Shown in pieces: positions 8,775 through 17,426 of a DNA stretch of 64,000 nt. Source of the DNA: Spirochaetota bacterium (GTDB lineage Bacteria; Spirochaetota; Spirochaetia; Treponematales; Rectinemataceae); NCBI GenBank assembly GCA_029265615.1, contig JAJUIB010000001.1:124001-188000 (forward strand), given 5' to 3'. Position 1 is the stretch's first letter. Each line of letters begins with the position of its first letter. The position numbers were made by a program, and so were the translations under genes. The notes under the pieces were generated by a model. The model was not told where the DNA came from and searched no databases. It saw only the letters and a program-made list of their open reading frames with translations.

Positions 8775-9812
8775 TTATTTCCCCATCCTGATGCGCGGGT
8801 CGACGAGCGACACGAAGAAGTCGCTTAAGATGTTGCCAAGGAGCGAGGCGAACGCGGTGATCGAGAGCACGCCGAGGACCATGGGATAGTCCTGATCAAG
8901 GAGCGCCTTGTAGCCGAGCATGCCCATGCCGCGGATGTTGAAGATGTTCTCGACGAGAAAGGAGCCGGCCAGGAACACCGTGATGATACCACCGAAACCC
9001 GAAGCGATGGGTATGAGGCTATTGCGGAAGGCGTGGAGCCACATCGCCTCCTTGAAGGTCCGTCCCTTGGCGACGGCGGTCTTGATGTAATCGGCGGCCA
9101 TGTTCTCCATGAGCGTGTTCTTCATAAGCAGGGTCATCACCGCAAAGTCGCCTATCGTATAGGCAATGAGAGGGAGGACCATGTGCTTGAAACGGTCGCC
9201 AATCTTCTCAAGGAGGCTCATATCCGCATAGAGCGAGCTTTGGAAGCCGCCGAGCGGCAGCCAGCCGAGGCGGAAGGAGAAGACTGAAAGCAGGATAATG
9301 CCGACGATGTATCCGGGAAGGGCGTAGCCTATGAAGACAAGCGTCGAGGTCGCGTTGTCGTACAGCGAGCGATGCTTGAGCGCCTTACTCACGCCGAGCG
9401 GTATCGAGACAAGATACGCGAGAATTGTCGACGTAAGGCCAAACCAGAGCGCGATGGGAAAACGCTCGACGATGGTCGGAAGGACAGGATCCCCGTACCG
9501 CGTCGACTTGCCGAAATCGAGCCTGAGTATCTTGCCGAGCCACTCAAAATAAGCGGGGATCATGGGCTTGTCGAGCCCATAGTACTTTTTGAGCTGCTCA
9601 AGCTGTTTTTCATTGAGCGTACTGCCACTCGCTCCCCGCCCCGGGCCACTTCCCGTCGAGCGTCCCTCGCTCGCCACGCCCGCCTGCCGGGCCTGTATGG
9701 CCGCTTCGAGAGGTCCTCCCGGCACCAATCGTGTAATGATGAAAATCATCAGCGTGATGCCGATGAATGTCGGGATCGTCAAAAGGAGACGATGAAGGAA
9801 ATACCTCCGCAA
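8775..9812 (-). CDS. yejB: ABC transporter permease, YejB-like (TTG start)
   Basis: 345 residues. The start codon is TTG at 9812; AGGAGGT at 9818-9824 sits five bases before it and fixes the choice. The helix at about 8-30 (LLLTIPTFIGITLMIFIITRLVPGGP) is the typical first segment. A loop of about 30 residues rich in Gly and Ser (about 43-65) lies before the core, a position that is also long and Gly-rich in known YejB. The coupling helix motif is AVAKGRTFKEAMWLHAFRN. It ends DPRIRMGK, as YejB/DppB proteins do (LVDPRI). First gene of the importer operon. Confidence 0.9.
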   Translation of the reverse strand: MRRYFLHRLLLTIPTFIGITLMIFIITRLVPGGPLEAAIQARQAGVASEGRSTGSGPGRGASGSTLNEKQLEQLKKYYGLDKPMIPAYFEWLGKILRLDFGKSTRYGDPVLPTIVERFPIALWFGLTSTILAYLVSIPLGVSKALKHRSLYDNATSTLVFIGYALPGYIVGIILLSVFSFRLGWLPLGGFQSSLYADMSLLEKIGDRFKHMVLPLIAYTIGDFAVMTLLMKNTLMENMAADYIKTAVAKGRTFKEAMWLHAFRNSLIPIASGFGGIITVFLAGSFLVENIFNIRGMGMLGYKALLDQDYPMVLGVLSITAFASLLGNILSDFFVSLVDPRIRMGK

Positions 9813-9836
9813 CGGCGACCTCCTAACTTTCCGGGC

Positions 9837-9865
9837 ACGATACCACGAGTACTTGTAGCACGCAA
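9837..9865 (-). promoter_or_regulatory. Promoter of the Yej-like operon
   Basis: On the minus strand TTGCGT (9860-9865), a 17-bp spacer and TATCGT (9837-9842). The predicted start near 9830 leaves an 18-base leader holding the AGGAGGT ribosome site. Confidence 0.6.
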
Positions 9866-9877
9866 GTGAAATTTCAC
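9866..9877. promoter_or_regulatory. Operator-like palindrome GTGAAATTTCAC
   Basis: A perfect 12-bp palindrome directly abuts the upstream edge of the -35 box of the Yej-like promoter. This placement suits an activator or a repressor. No cognate regulator is evident nearby. Confidence 0.4.
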
Positions 9878-9976
9878 CCGTTAAGGAGCTAGACTGTGTT
9901 TCTTTGTGTAACTAAATCTATTTTGCAGGACTAAATTTACCGCCTATGCAGGCTGTCATCCCGTGCGGAGGTCCTC

Positions 9977-11161
9977 GTGACGGTAACCTGGCTACCGCGT
10001 GCGGATTCACCTATACTCTTTTCTGTGAGCCACGGAAAACCCTCGTCATACACGGTGCTCGTCGTTGACGATTCGCCGACCAATCGAAGCTACCTCAAAT
10101 ACATCCTTGAAGAGGACGGTTATCGCATCGTCCAGGCGGCCGATGGGCTGTCCTGTGTCGAAACCGCCCGTGCCGAGCGGCCAGTGCTTGTTCTACTTGA
10201 CGTCGTCATGCCCGGCATCGACGGCTACGAAACCCTGGCGCGGCTAAAGGATGATCCTCTAACCGCGCGAACGCCCGTCATCATGTTGACGAGCCTTGAG
10301 GACCAGGAGTCTAAACTCAAGGCCTTCGAGCTCGGCGCCGTCGACTACATCGTGAAATCGGCGAACCCCCTCGAGGTGCGGGCACGGGTCAGGGTGCACG
10401 TCCGGCTTGCGCTTGCGAACGAAGAACTCGTTGCCGCGCGGCGCGAGAGCATCATGCAGATTGCGCAGGCACAGCGTTCGCTACTTGTCCGGCCGCGCGA
10501 CTACCCCGGAGCGCGGTTTGCGGTCTACTACCGTTCGCTCCACGAAGCGGGAGGGGATTTCTACGACGTTGTCCCCGTGGCTGACGAAGTCTTCTTCTAT
10601 CTCATGGCGGACGTCGCGGGACACGACCTTGGAACAAGTTATGTGACGCCCGCGGTCAAGGTGCTCCTCAAACAGTTCGCAACCCCCGCGTATTCGGTCG
10701 AGGAAACGATTAGTCTTATGAACGGCATTCTTTCACAAACGGTCTGCGAGGACACCTACCTCACGGCCTTCGCGCTCCGTTTGAACCGCAAATCGCGCAA
10801 GGCGGTGTATCTCGCGGCGGGGCACCCTCCTGCGCTCTATCTGCCACGCGGCGGGGCTGGCACCAATGTCCAGCCCCGCTTTCTCGAATGCGAAAACGGA
10901 ATGATCGGCATGCTCGAGGAGACAACCTACCATGCGGAATCCATGGATGTAGAACCAGGCGACCGCTTTGTGCTCTTCACCGACGGCCTTGTGGAAAGCG
11001 GGCCTAACCCCGCCGCGTGGACCGAGGCGAGATCCGCCCTCCTCCCTGTCGCGGAGCGCCTTGACGACGCCGAGCTCGACGAGCTACCTGAGCGCTTCGT
11101 AATCGCGCTCGGCGCCGAAAATGCCCGCGACGACGTGGCGGTTATGGCGATCGAGGTATAA
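9977..11161 (+). CDS. Response regulator with PP2C/SpoIIE-type phosphatase output
   Basis: 394 residues. A GTG start at 9977 is preceded by GGAGG with five bases between. The receiver domain (about 25-140) has acidic Asp31/Asp32, the phosphoacceptor Asp75 (LLDVVMPG), Thr105 and Lys127 (IVKS). A short helix leads to a SpoIIE/RsbU-type PP2C domain (about 170-394) with the metal-site motifs AGGDFYD, ADVAGHD and DDVAVM. Such proteins dephosphorylate an anti-sigma-factor antagonist when the receiver is phosphorylated. No anti-anti-sigma gene is adjacent. The soluble histidine kinase at 13122-14417 is the nearest candidate partner, but it is in another operon. Confidence 0.93.
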   Translation: MTVTWLPRADSPILFSVSHGKPSSYTVLVVDDSPTNRSYLKYILEEDGYRIVQAADGLSCVETARAERPVLVLLDVVMPGIDGYETLARLKDDPLTARTPVIMLTSLEDQESKLKAFELGAVDYIVKSANPLEVRARVRVHVRLALANEELVAARRESIMQIAQAQRSLLVRPRDYPGARFAVYYRSLHEAGGDFYDVVPVADEVFFYLMADVAGHDLGTSYVTPAVKVLLKQFATPAYSVEETISLMNGILSQTVCEDTYLTAFALRLNRKSRKAVYLAAGHPPALYLPRGGAGTNVQPRFLECENGMIGMLEETTYHAESMDVEPGDRFVLFTDGLVESGPNPAAWTEARSALLPVAERLDDAELDELPERFVIALGAENARDDVAVMAIEV

Positions 11162-11166
11162 AGCGC

Positions 11167-13113
11167 CTAACGCCCGAGTGAAGCGACGAGCGACTCAAAG
11201 CGCGCAACTTTGCCGCGCACGATCTCGACGCTGGCGCGCCAGAAATCGGGATTTGCAAGATCGACACCCAGGTGCTTTTTCGCAAGATCCTCCGTCTCCA
11301 TTCTGCCCGTATCCCTAAGGAGCGCCGCGTACGCGGCGTGAAAGCCCTTGCCAAGCTCGGCCCGACGCGCATAAACACCGAGGCTGAAGAGGTATCCGAA
11401 GGTATAGGGGAAGTTGTAGAACGTGAGCCCGCTCATATAGAAATGGAGCTTGGATCGCCAGAACCCTTCGTCGTAGACGTCGAGTGTGTCGCCGTAATGC
11501 TCCCGCATCGTCTCCGCCATGAGTGCGGTGAGCGAGCCGGGGCTGAGCGGCCCCGCTACACGGCGCTCATAGAGCGCCTTTTCAAAGGCGAACCTTGCGG
11601 GAATATTGACGAGGAAGGTCGCCGCGTCCTGGGCGTCGGCCCAGGCAACCTCGAGAAGCCCCGCGTCGACGACGCCTACACCTTCACCTCGTTGTGCGTC
11701 GAGGTAGTCGGCGAGCGCCGTTTCCGCGAACGTGCTCGCCGTTTCCGCGAGGTTCATGGGATACGCGGTTTCCGCGAGCGGGAGGCTTGCAAGGAGCCTT
11801 CCATGGTAGGCATGGCCGAGCTCGTGCGCCAGTGTGAAAACATCGGAGAGGGCGCCCCGATAGGTGAGGAAGACGTACGGGGTTCGAGACTTGGGAAAGC
11901 GCGTGCAATAGGCGCCAGGTCGCTTCGTGGGGAGGACGCGCGCCTCGATGCGGCTTGCGTCGCGCATCTCGCGGACGAAGTCGCCCATCGCCGGATCGAT
12001 GGCGGCATAGGCGCCGCGCACGAGCTCGAAGCCTTCGTCGAAGCAGTAGCTACGGGGCTCCAGGTCCGCTACGTGCGGTGCAGGCGCAAGCGTGTCGTAG
12101 CAGGAAAGGCGCGGAAGGCCCATGAGTCGCGCCTGGAGCTGTAAAGCGCGCCTTCCGAGTTCACGCGATTCGGCGACGACGCCGAGCATCGTTTCAAGCG
12201 TGTCACGCCTCATGCGATTTGCCGCCAGCGCCTCGTCGAGGAAATGGAGCGCCGCGCGGCGCGAACGGGCCTCGTATTCGGCAAGGCGGAAACCTGACAG
12301 CGAGTTGAGAATTGCGGCGAGACTTTCCTCGTGAACGCGGAAGGCCTCAGACTGCGCGCGATAGGCGGCAGCGCGAACATTGCGATCGGGATCGCGCAGA
12401 AGCGAGGCGGCTTCCGAAAGGCCAATCTCGCGCCCCTCAGGCGGCACCGGAGCTTCGCCTGAGGGTGCCGGACCGCGGTAAAGCGCCTTGGCGGTACCGG
12501 TTATCGCGTCATAAAGCCGCCCCCAGGCGTCCTTTCCGTCGGGCGAAAGAGCGGCTATGATCTTCTCCTCGGGAAGTTCAAGCAGGCGATCGCGATACTT
12601 CCGCGCCTGGGCGACCCTAAAGCCCTGCCCGGCCGCTTCGGGCAGAGCGAGCGCCGCGCGGGCGAAGGGCTCGGAGGCGCGCGCAAGGAGAAGCGAAAAC
12701 GCGGATTCTGCCTGATCGATGCGGGCGCCCAGGGTGGAAAACAAGCCGCGGAGCTCCTTTGCCCGCGCATTCCCCCCATCCACGGATGCAGTGCAGTTCG
12801 TGTACACCCTGAGGCTGCCGAAGCGAGCATCGATCTCGTCGCCGATGGCGAAAGAGCGTGCGAGAACTGCAAGGAGTTCGGGCTCCCGCTCGGGGTCGAG
12901 ATCCGCGGCGTGCGGAAGCGCCGCGGCGGCACACGGTGCAAGCGACTCAAGCTCTGCGGCGAGTTCCCGGACTCGCTCAAGGTCGGCGGCAAAAGCGGGA
13001 GCATCAAACGAAAGATACTCAGGCGTCAAGTCCCAGCCGGGGACGGCAAGGCGCTCCTCCATGGAGGAACATTCGGTATCGGTGTGTTGGCTCATGGGAA
13101 AGGAGCCTAGCAC
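11167..13113 (-). CDS. M3 family oligoendopeptidase
   Basis: 648 residues. The zinc site is HELGH at about 430-434 (TLAHELGHAYHG), with a downstream Glu-containing helix (NLAETASTFAETALADY) giving the third ligand. It is a cytoplasmic thimet-type peptidase that trims short peptides. A GTG at 13113, nine bases after the kinase stop, has AGGA at a fair distance; ATG at 13095 or 13062 are alternatives. It is the last gene of the operon of alcohol dehydrogenase, kinase and peptidase. It differs clearly from the PepF at 50548 (see PTTVGKSSG-type region there), so the genome holds two M3 branches. Confidence 0.9.
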   Translation of the reverse strand: MLGSFPMSQHTDTECSSMEERLAVPGWDLTPEYLSFDAPAFAADLERVRELAAELESLAPCAAAALPHAADLDPEREPELLAVLARSFAIGDEIDARFGSLRVYTNCTASVDGGNARAKELRGLFSTLGARIDQAESAFSLLLARASEPFARAALALPEAAGQGFRVAQARKYRDRLLELPEEKIIAALSPDGKDAWGRLYDAITGTAKALYRGPAPSGEAPVPPEGREIGLSEAASLLRDPDRNVRAAAYRAQSEAFRVHEESLAAILNSLSGFRLAEYEARSRRAALHFLDEALAANRMRRDTLETMLGVVAESRELGRRALQLQARLMGLPRLSCYDTLAPAPHVADLEPRSYCFDEGFELVRGAYAAIDPAMGDFVREMRDASRIEARVLPTKRPGAYCTRFPKSRTPYVFLTYRGALSDVFTLAHELGHAYHGRLLASLPLAETAYPMNLAETASTFAETALADYLDAQRGEGVGVVDAGLLEVAWADAQDAATFLVNIPARFAFEKALYERRVAGPLSPGSLTALMAETMREHYGDTLDVYDEGFWRSKLHFYMSGLTFYNFPYTFGYLFSLGVYARRAELGKGFHAAYAALLRDTGRMETEDLAKKHLGVDLANPDFWRASVEIVRGKVARFESLVASLGR

Positions 13114-13121
13114 GGCTTTTC

Positions 13122-14417
13122 CTAGGGGAGAAGGCCCCCGGGGAAGGTCGCACTAAAGACCGTTCCCCTGGAGCCAGTGTGGAATTCGAGCGTGCCGCCA
13201 TGGGATTCGACAATGGCCTTTGCCTGCGAAAGGCCGAGGCCGGCTCCCTCGCCCATCGTCTTGGTCGTGAAAAATGGCTCAAAAACCCTTTTCTGATGCT
13301 CGGCGGCGATGCCGGGGCCCGAATCCTCCACGTCGACGCGAAGGCCGCCTGATTGGGAGGCGCAGACGATGCGGAGCCGACCGCGATACGCCATGGCCTG
13401 GACAGCGTTGCTGATAAGGCATTCCCAGACCTGGCAGAGAAGTTCGTGGTCGCCGAGTATGGAGAGGCTCTCATCAAGCTCGAGGAAGATTTCAAGCCCT
13501 TCGCGCTTGAGCCGCGGCCCGAAGCGCTCAAGCGTATCGCGAAGCGATTCGGCAAGCGAAATACGCCGAGCAAGGCGCGCTTCCTCTTTGGGGAGATAGC
13601 GCTTAAGCGAGGCGATCACGAGTCCCGCACGGCGGGCGGCCTCCCCGACTACGCGAGCGTTTCGCGTAAGCGCGACCGCCTCGCTCGCGGCGCTGACAAC
13701 CAGCCTCACGCGCCCCGGGGACAGCGCCGCGAGGATTGCGCCTATCTCCTTAGCTGATCCGATTTCGGCCGCTTGTTCTGCTAATTCCTCGGCCCCCGCA
13801 ACGCCCGCTGTTTCGAAAAGAACTTCGAGTTCTTGCTGTGCCGTGTAGCCTTCCGGAAGGGCAAGAGATTCGGCTCGCTTGTTGCCGAGGCGGACAAGCT
13901 CCGTATAGGCCGCAAGTTCCTCAGGCGAAAAGCCGCGAACAAGGGCTGCAAACCCTGCGACATGGTCCGGCACTTGCTGTCCAAGCCCCTCGGCCGCGGA
14001 AAGAAGCGCGGCAAGCGGGCTGTTCACCTCGTGAGCGATCATCGCCGCAAGGCGACCGAGAGCCGCAGTCTTTTCCGTGGCAAGGAGCTCCGCCTGGGTT
14101 GCCTTAAGTGCCGCAAGCGTCGATTCGAGCGCCGCATTGCTCGCCTCGAGTTTGGCGACGGAGGCCTTAAGCGCCGCAGTGCGCTCATCGACAAGCCGCT
14201 CAAGCTGTGCGTTGAGTTCCGCAAGGCGCGCCTCGCCCGCAAGTGCCCGCGCTCGCTCCTCTTCGAGCTCGGAAAGGCGCGCCTTGAGCTGCGGATAGTA
14301 GCTTTTAACAGAGTAAGATTCTTCGATGCCGAGAAAGCGCTCGCGGAGCGCCTCGTCTTCCTCGGGAATGCCTTCCCGGGGAACGGGCGGGATCTCCGAA
14401 AGGGAATCAGAGCGCAC
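13122..14417 (-). CDS. Soluble histidine kinase with N-terminal coiled coil
   Basis: 431 residues from GTG 14417, which overlaps the alcohol dehydrogenase stop by 11 bases. The frame stays open further upstream, but there it runs inside the dehydrogenase gene and reads as Arg/Ser-rich nonsense. A heptad-rich coiled coil (about 44-117) precedes the H box AALGRLAAMIAHEVNSP with His129. The ATPase domain has an N box (ECLISNAVQAM), G1 (DVEDSGPGIA), F (VFEPFFTTK) and G2 (GAGLGLS). There is no membrane segment or known sensor domain, so it must read a cytoplasmic signal. Between the H box and the ATPase there is an insertion of roughly 100 residues, unusual for this fold. No response regulator is in the operon. 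Confidence 0.86.
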   Translation of the reverse strand: MRSDSLSEIPPVPREGIPEEDEALRERFLGIEESYSVKSYYPQLKARLSELEEERARALAGEARLAELNAQLERLVDERTAALKASVAKLEASNAALESTLAALKATQAELLATEKTAALGRLAAMIAHEVNSPLAALLSAAEGLGQQVPDHVAGFAALVRGFSPEELAAYTELVRLGNKRAESLALPEGYTAQQELEVLFETAGVAGAEELAEQAAEIGSAKEIGAILAALSPGRVRLVVSAASEAVALTRNARVVGEAARRAGLVIASLKRYLPKEEARLARRISLAESLRDTLERFGPRLKREGLEIFLELDESLSILGDHELLCQVWECLISNAVQAMAYRGRLRIVCASQSGGLRVDVEDSGPGIAAEHQKRVFEPFFTTKTMGEGAGLGLSQAKAIVESHGGTLEFHTGSRGTVFSATFPGGLLP

Positions 14418-15582
14418 GCTCAAGGATGGCCTCGAGCGCGGCTTCGTCGAGCCGCTGGGGGTTGGTGACAAGGCATGCATCGCGGCGCGCGGCCGCGGCG
14501 AGCATGGGGATATCCTCGTGGCGAAGTCCGAGTCGGGAAAGTCCAAAGCCGAGGCCAACCGCATTGCGCAGATCTTCGACAAGCGCAAGGAGGCCGTCGA
14601 GGCCCGGAGCACAGGATTCGTCGCGTCCCGCCGCAAGCGCACGCGAAACCGCATTGTAGCGTTCAGGAGAAGCCTCGTAGTTCGCCGCGATGACCGGGCC
14701 GAGGAGGAGTGCATTACACACGCCGTGCGGAAGATCGAGAAACCCGCCGAGGGCGTGGGCGAGCGCGTGCACCGCGCCGAGGCTTGCATTGGAGAATGCA
14801 CGCCCCGCAAGGAGGCTTGCAAGCGTCATGCCGGCGCGTGGTGTCGCATCGGCGCCATCGGCCACTGCTGCCGCTAGATGCCGCCCGACGAGTCTGATCG
14901 CCTCGAGCGCATCGATATCGGTGAGTGCCGAGGACGCGGTCGAAACATAGGCTTCGATCGCGTGCACAAGGGCGTCCATGCCGGTCGCTGCGGTGAGTTC
15001 AGGCGGCATGGTCATCGTAAGGCAGGGATCGATAAGGGCGACATCGGGAATGGCTTTTTTCGAGACGATCGCGATCTTGATCTTCCGCGCGGTGTCATTG
15101 ATGATGGCGAACTGCGAAACGTCCGCGCTCGATCCTGCGGTCGTCGGGATGCAGACGAGCGGAGGCCCCGGTTCCGGAACCGCGTCGATGCCCTCGAAGG
15201 ACAGGATATCACGACGGTTCGCCGCGGAGAGCCCAATGCCCTTCGCGCAATCCATGGGGCTACCGCCTCCGAGTGCGACGATGAGGTCGCAGCCCTCTGC
15301 GTGATAGACTTCGACACCTGAGCGCACTTCTCGATCCCGCGGGTTGGGAGTCACCGCATCGAAGATAACACAGGCAAGGCCCTCGTCGCGGAGCGACTGT
15401 TCGACGCGCTCCGCGGCACCTAAACGGATGAGGCCGGGGTCGGTAACGAGGAGGACCCGCGAGGCGCCAAGGCGGCGAGCATATCCGCCGACCTTCGCGG
15501 AAGCCCCTTCGCCTAGAAGCAATTCGGGAATCGTATACTTGCGGAGTGGAAAGGCATCGTTCGGCATCATCACTACCAGCAT
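14407..15582 (-). CDS. Iron-type (group III) alcohol dehydrogenase
   Basis: 391 residues from ATG 15582, with AAAGGA about nine bases upstream. The nucleotide-binding loop is GGGSPMD (105-111). Metal ligands expected from the FucO family are Asp203 and His207 (GMDALVHAIE), His272 (GAVHALAHALGG) and His286 (LPHGVCNA). It interconverts an alcohol and aldehyde with NAD(P)H in fermentation; the substrate cannot be told from sequence. It is the first gene of an operon with a histidine kinase and an M3 peptidase and is divergent from the ABC-F gene with about 107 bases between. Confidence 0.92.
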   Translation of the reverse strand: MLVVMMPNDAFPLRKYTIPELLLGEGASAKVGGYARRLGASRVLLVTDPGLIRLGAAERVEQSLRDEGLACVIFDAVTPNPRDREVRSGVEVYHAEGCDLIVALGGGSPMDCAKGIGLSAANRRDILSFEGIDAVPEPGPPLVCIPTTAGSSADVSQFAIINDTARKIKIAIVSKKAIPDVALIDPCLTMTMPPELTAATGMDALVHAIEAYVSTASSALTDIDALEAIRLVGRHLAAAVADGADATPRAGMTLASLLAGRAFSNASLGAVHALAHALGGFLDLPHGVCNALLLGPVIAANYEASPERYNAVSRALAAGRDESCAPGLDGLLALVEDLRNAVGLGFGLSRLGLRHEDIPMLAAAARRDACLVTNPQRLDEAALEAILERAL

Positions 15583-15689
15583 CGTGCCATTTCCTTTCCA
15601 ATGCAACAGACTGAAACCGTAGGCGCAGAATGCTTGCGACATTCTGCGCCCCCTTGCATATCGTGCGCTTTTCTGCGAAAACTTTACCC

Positions 15690-17339
15690 GTGATAACCGT
15701 AACTGACCTTGCGCTCGGTTTTGGCGAGCGCTCTCTCTTCAAGGATGTCAATCTTAAATTCACCCCCGGCAATTGCTACGGCATTATCGGGGCAAATGGC
15801 GCCGGTAAATCGACCTTTCTCAGGCTACTTTCGGGCGAAATCAAGCCGGACAAGGGCGACATCATCATCAGCGCCGGCAAGCGTATGGCCGTTCTTGCGC
15901 AGGATCACTTCGCCTTCGAGGAGCAGTGCGTCCTTGACACCGTCGTCATGGGCTATCCCAAGCTCTATGCCGTGAAACGGGAGCGCGAAGCGCTTTATGA
16001 GAAGGCGGACTTTACCGAAGCGGATGGCATCCGCGCGAGCGAGCTCGAGGGTGAATTCGCCGAACTCGGCGGTTGGGAGGCGGAGGCGCAAGCTGCCATT
16101 CTGCTTTCCGGCCTCGGCGTCGCCGAGGTACACCATGAAAAGCTCATGAAGGAGGTGGACGAGGGCATCAAGGTCCGCGTCCTCCTTGCTCAGGCGCTTT
16201 TTGGCAATCCGGACATCCTCCTCCTCGATGAGCCGACTAACGGTCTCGACCTCGAGTCCATCGACTGGCTCGAGGAATTCCTCATCGAATTCCCGAACAT
16301 CGTCATCGTCGTCTCCCACGACCGACACTTTCTCAATGCGGTCTGCACCCACACGGTCGATATCGACTTCGGCAAGATGCGCATGTATTCGGGCAACTAC
16401 GACTTCTGGTATCGGATGAACCGCATCCTCATCCAGCAGCAGAAGGATCAGAAGAAGCGGAACGAAGAGAAGGCAAAGGACTTAAAGGAGTTTATCCAGC
16501 GCTTCTCCTCCAATGCGTCGAAGAGTCGACAGGCGACCGCGCGAAAAAAGATACTCGAAAAACTCGAGCTTGATGACATCGTCCCCTCTTCGCGGCGTTT
16601 CCCCTATATCGCTTTCAAGCCGGAACGCGATGTGGGCAACAACGTGCTCAAGGTCGTCAGCCTTGCAAAGAGCGTCGAGGGCGAGCGCGTACTTTCGAAT
16701 TTTAGCCTCACCGCGAACCGCGGCGATAAGATCGCCTTTGTGGGACGCGAACATCTTGCAAAGACAACCCTTTTCGAGATCGTCGCAGGAGCGCAGAGCG
16801 CGGAATCGGGCGATGTCTACTGGGGCCAGACGATCAGCTTTTCGTATTTCCCGAAGGACAACACCCGGCTTTTCGACTCCGATGAGTCCATCGTCGAGTG
16901 GCTCGGGCGACATGCGGGGTCCGATGACGAAACCTACCTCCGTTCCTTCCTTGGACGCATGCTTTTCTCGGGCGAGGAGGCGCTTAAACCCGTACGCGTT
17001 CTTTCAGGCGGCGAAAAGGTGCGTTGCCTCCTTGCAAAAATGATGCTCTCGGGTGCGAATTGCCTCATTCTGGACGATCCGACGAACCACCTCGACCTTG
17101 AGGCAATCACGGCGCTTAACGACGGCCTCATCGAATTCCCGGGTGTCATTCTGTTTACAAGTCACGACCATGAGTTCATCACCTCGATTGCCAACCGCAT
17201 CGTCGAACTATGCCCGGGAGGCGTGATCGACCGCTACATGACCTTCGACGACTATCTCAAAGATAAGCAGGTCGCGGAGTTACGGGACGAATACTACGCG
17301 GGACGCTCCGTCGCCGGGCACGTCGTTGCGGAGTTGTGA
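15690..17339 (+). CDS. ABC-F family ATPase (YbiT-like)
   Basis: 549 residues from GTG 15690 (ITVTDLALGFGER is the expected ABC-F start). The first nucleotide domain has Walker A GANGAGKST (34-42) and Walker B LLLDEPTNGLDLES; the second has LSGGEKVRCLLAKMM and LILDDPTNHLDLE. The second Walker A reads GREHLAKTT, the ELAKTT-type form known in one ABC-F branch rather than GKT/S. The linker (about 235-310) is charged and Lys-rich. There are no membrane domains; relatives act on the ribosome. No clear Shine-Dalgarno precedes the GTG, so the start is less sure than the identity. Confidence 0.9.
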   Translation: MITVTDLALGFGERSLFKDVNLKFTPGNCYGIIGANGAGKSTFLRLLSGEIKPDKGDIIISAGKRMAVLAQDHFAFEEQCVLDTVVMGYPKLYAVKREREALYEKADFTEADGIRASELEGEFAELGGWEAEAQAAILLSGLGVAEVHHEKLMKEVDEGIKVRVLLAQALFGNPDILLLDEPTNGLDLESIDWLEEFLIEFPNIVIVVSHDRHFLNAVCTHTVDIDFGKMRMYSGNYDFWYRMNRILIQQQKDQKKRNEEKAKDLKEFIQRFSSNASKSRQATARKKILEKLELDDIVPSSRRFPYIAFKPERDVGNNVLKVVSLAKSVEGERVLSNFSLTANRGDKIAFVGREHLAKTTLFEIVAGAQSAESGDVYWGQTISFSYFPKDNTRLFDSDESIVEWLGRHAGSDDETYLRSFLGRMLFSGEEALKPVRVLSGGEKVRCLLAKMMLSGANCLILDDPTNHLDLEAITALNDGLIEFPGVILFTSHDHEFITSIANRIVELCPGGVIDRYMTFDDYLKDKQVAELRDEYYAGRSVAGHVVAEL

Positions 17340-17345
17340 CAGTCC

Positions 17346-17374
17346 TTGACCATCACGAAGCGGCTCCATATCAT
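17346..17374 (+). promoter_or_regulatory. Promoter of the nucleoside uptake operon
   Basis: TTGACC at 17346-17351, a 17-bp spacer and TATCAT at 17369-17374. The expected start is near 17381, a leader of about 46 bases. Confidence 0.6.
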
Positions 17375-17426
17375 GCCTGGCATGGACCGCGGTTAGCGCG
17401 GCCCAATCACGTACGGAGGAATACGT

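Noticed and set aside
9640-9710. Gly/Ser-rich loop in the YejB-like permease as a foreign insertion
   Set aside because: Known YejB proteins also have a long Gly-rich loop at this place, and I see no palindrome or repeat in the DNA.
14418-14822. N-terminal extension of the soluble histidine kinase
   Set aside because: This part lies inside the alcohol dehydrogenase gene on the same strand in another frame and reads as Arg/Ser-rich nonsense; GTG 14417 is the better start.
16735-16775. Broken second Walker A (GREHLAKTT) in the ABC-F protein as a sign of inactivation
   Set aside because: The ELAKTT-type form is known in a normal ABC-F branch, and Walker B and signature of the same domain are intact.
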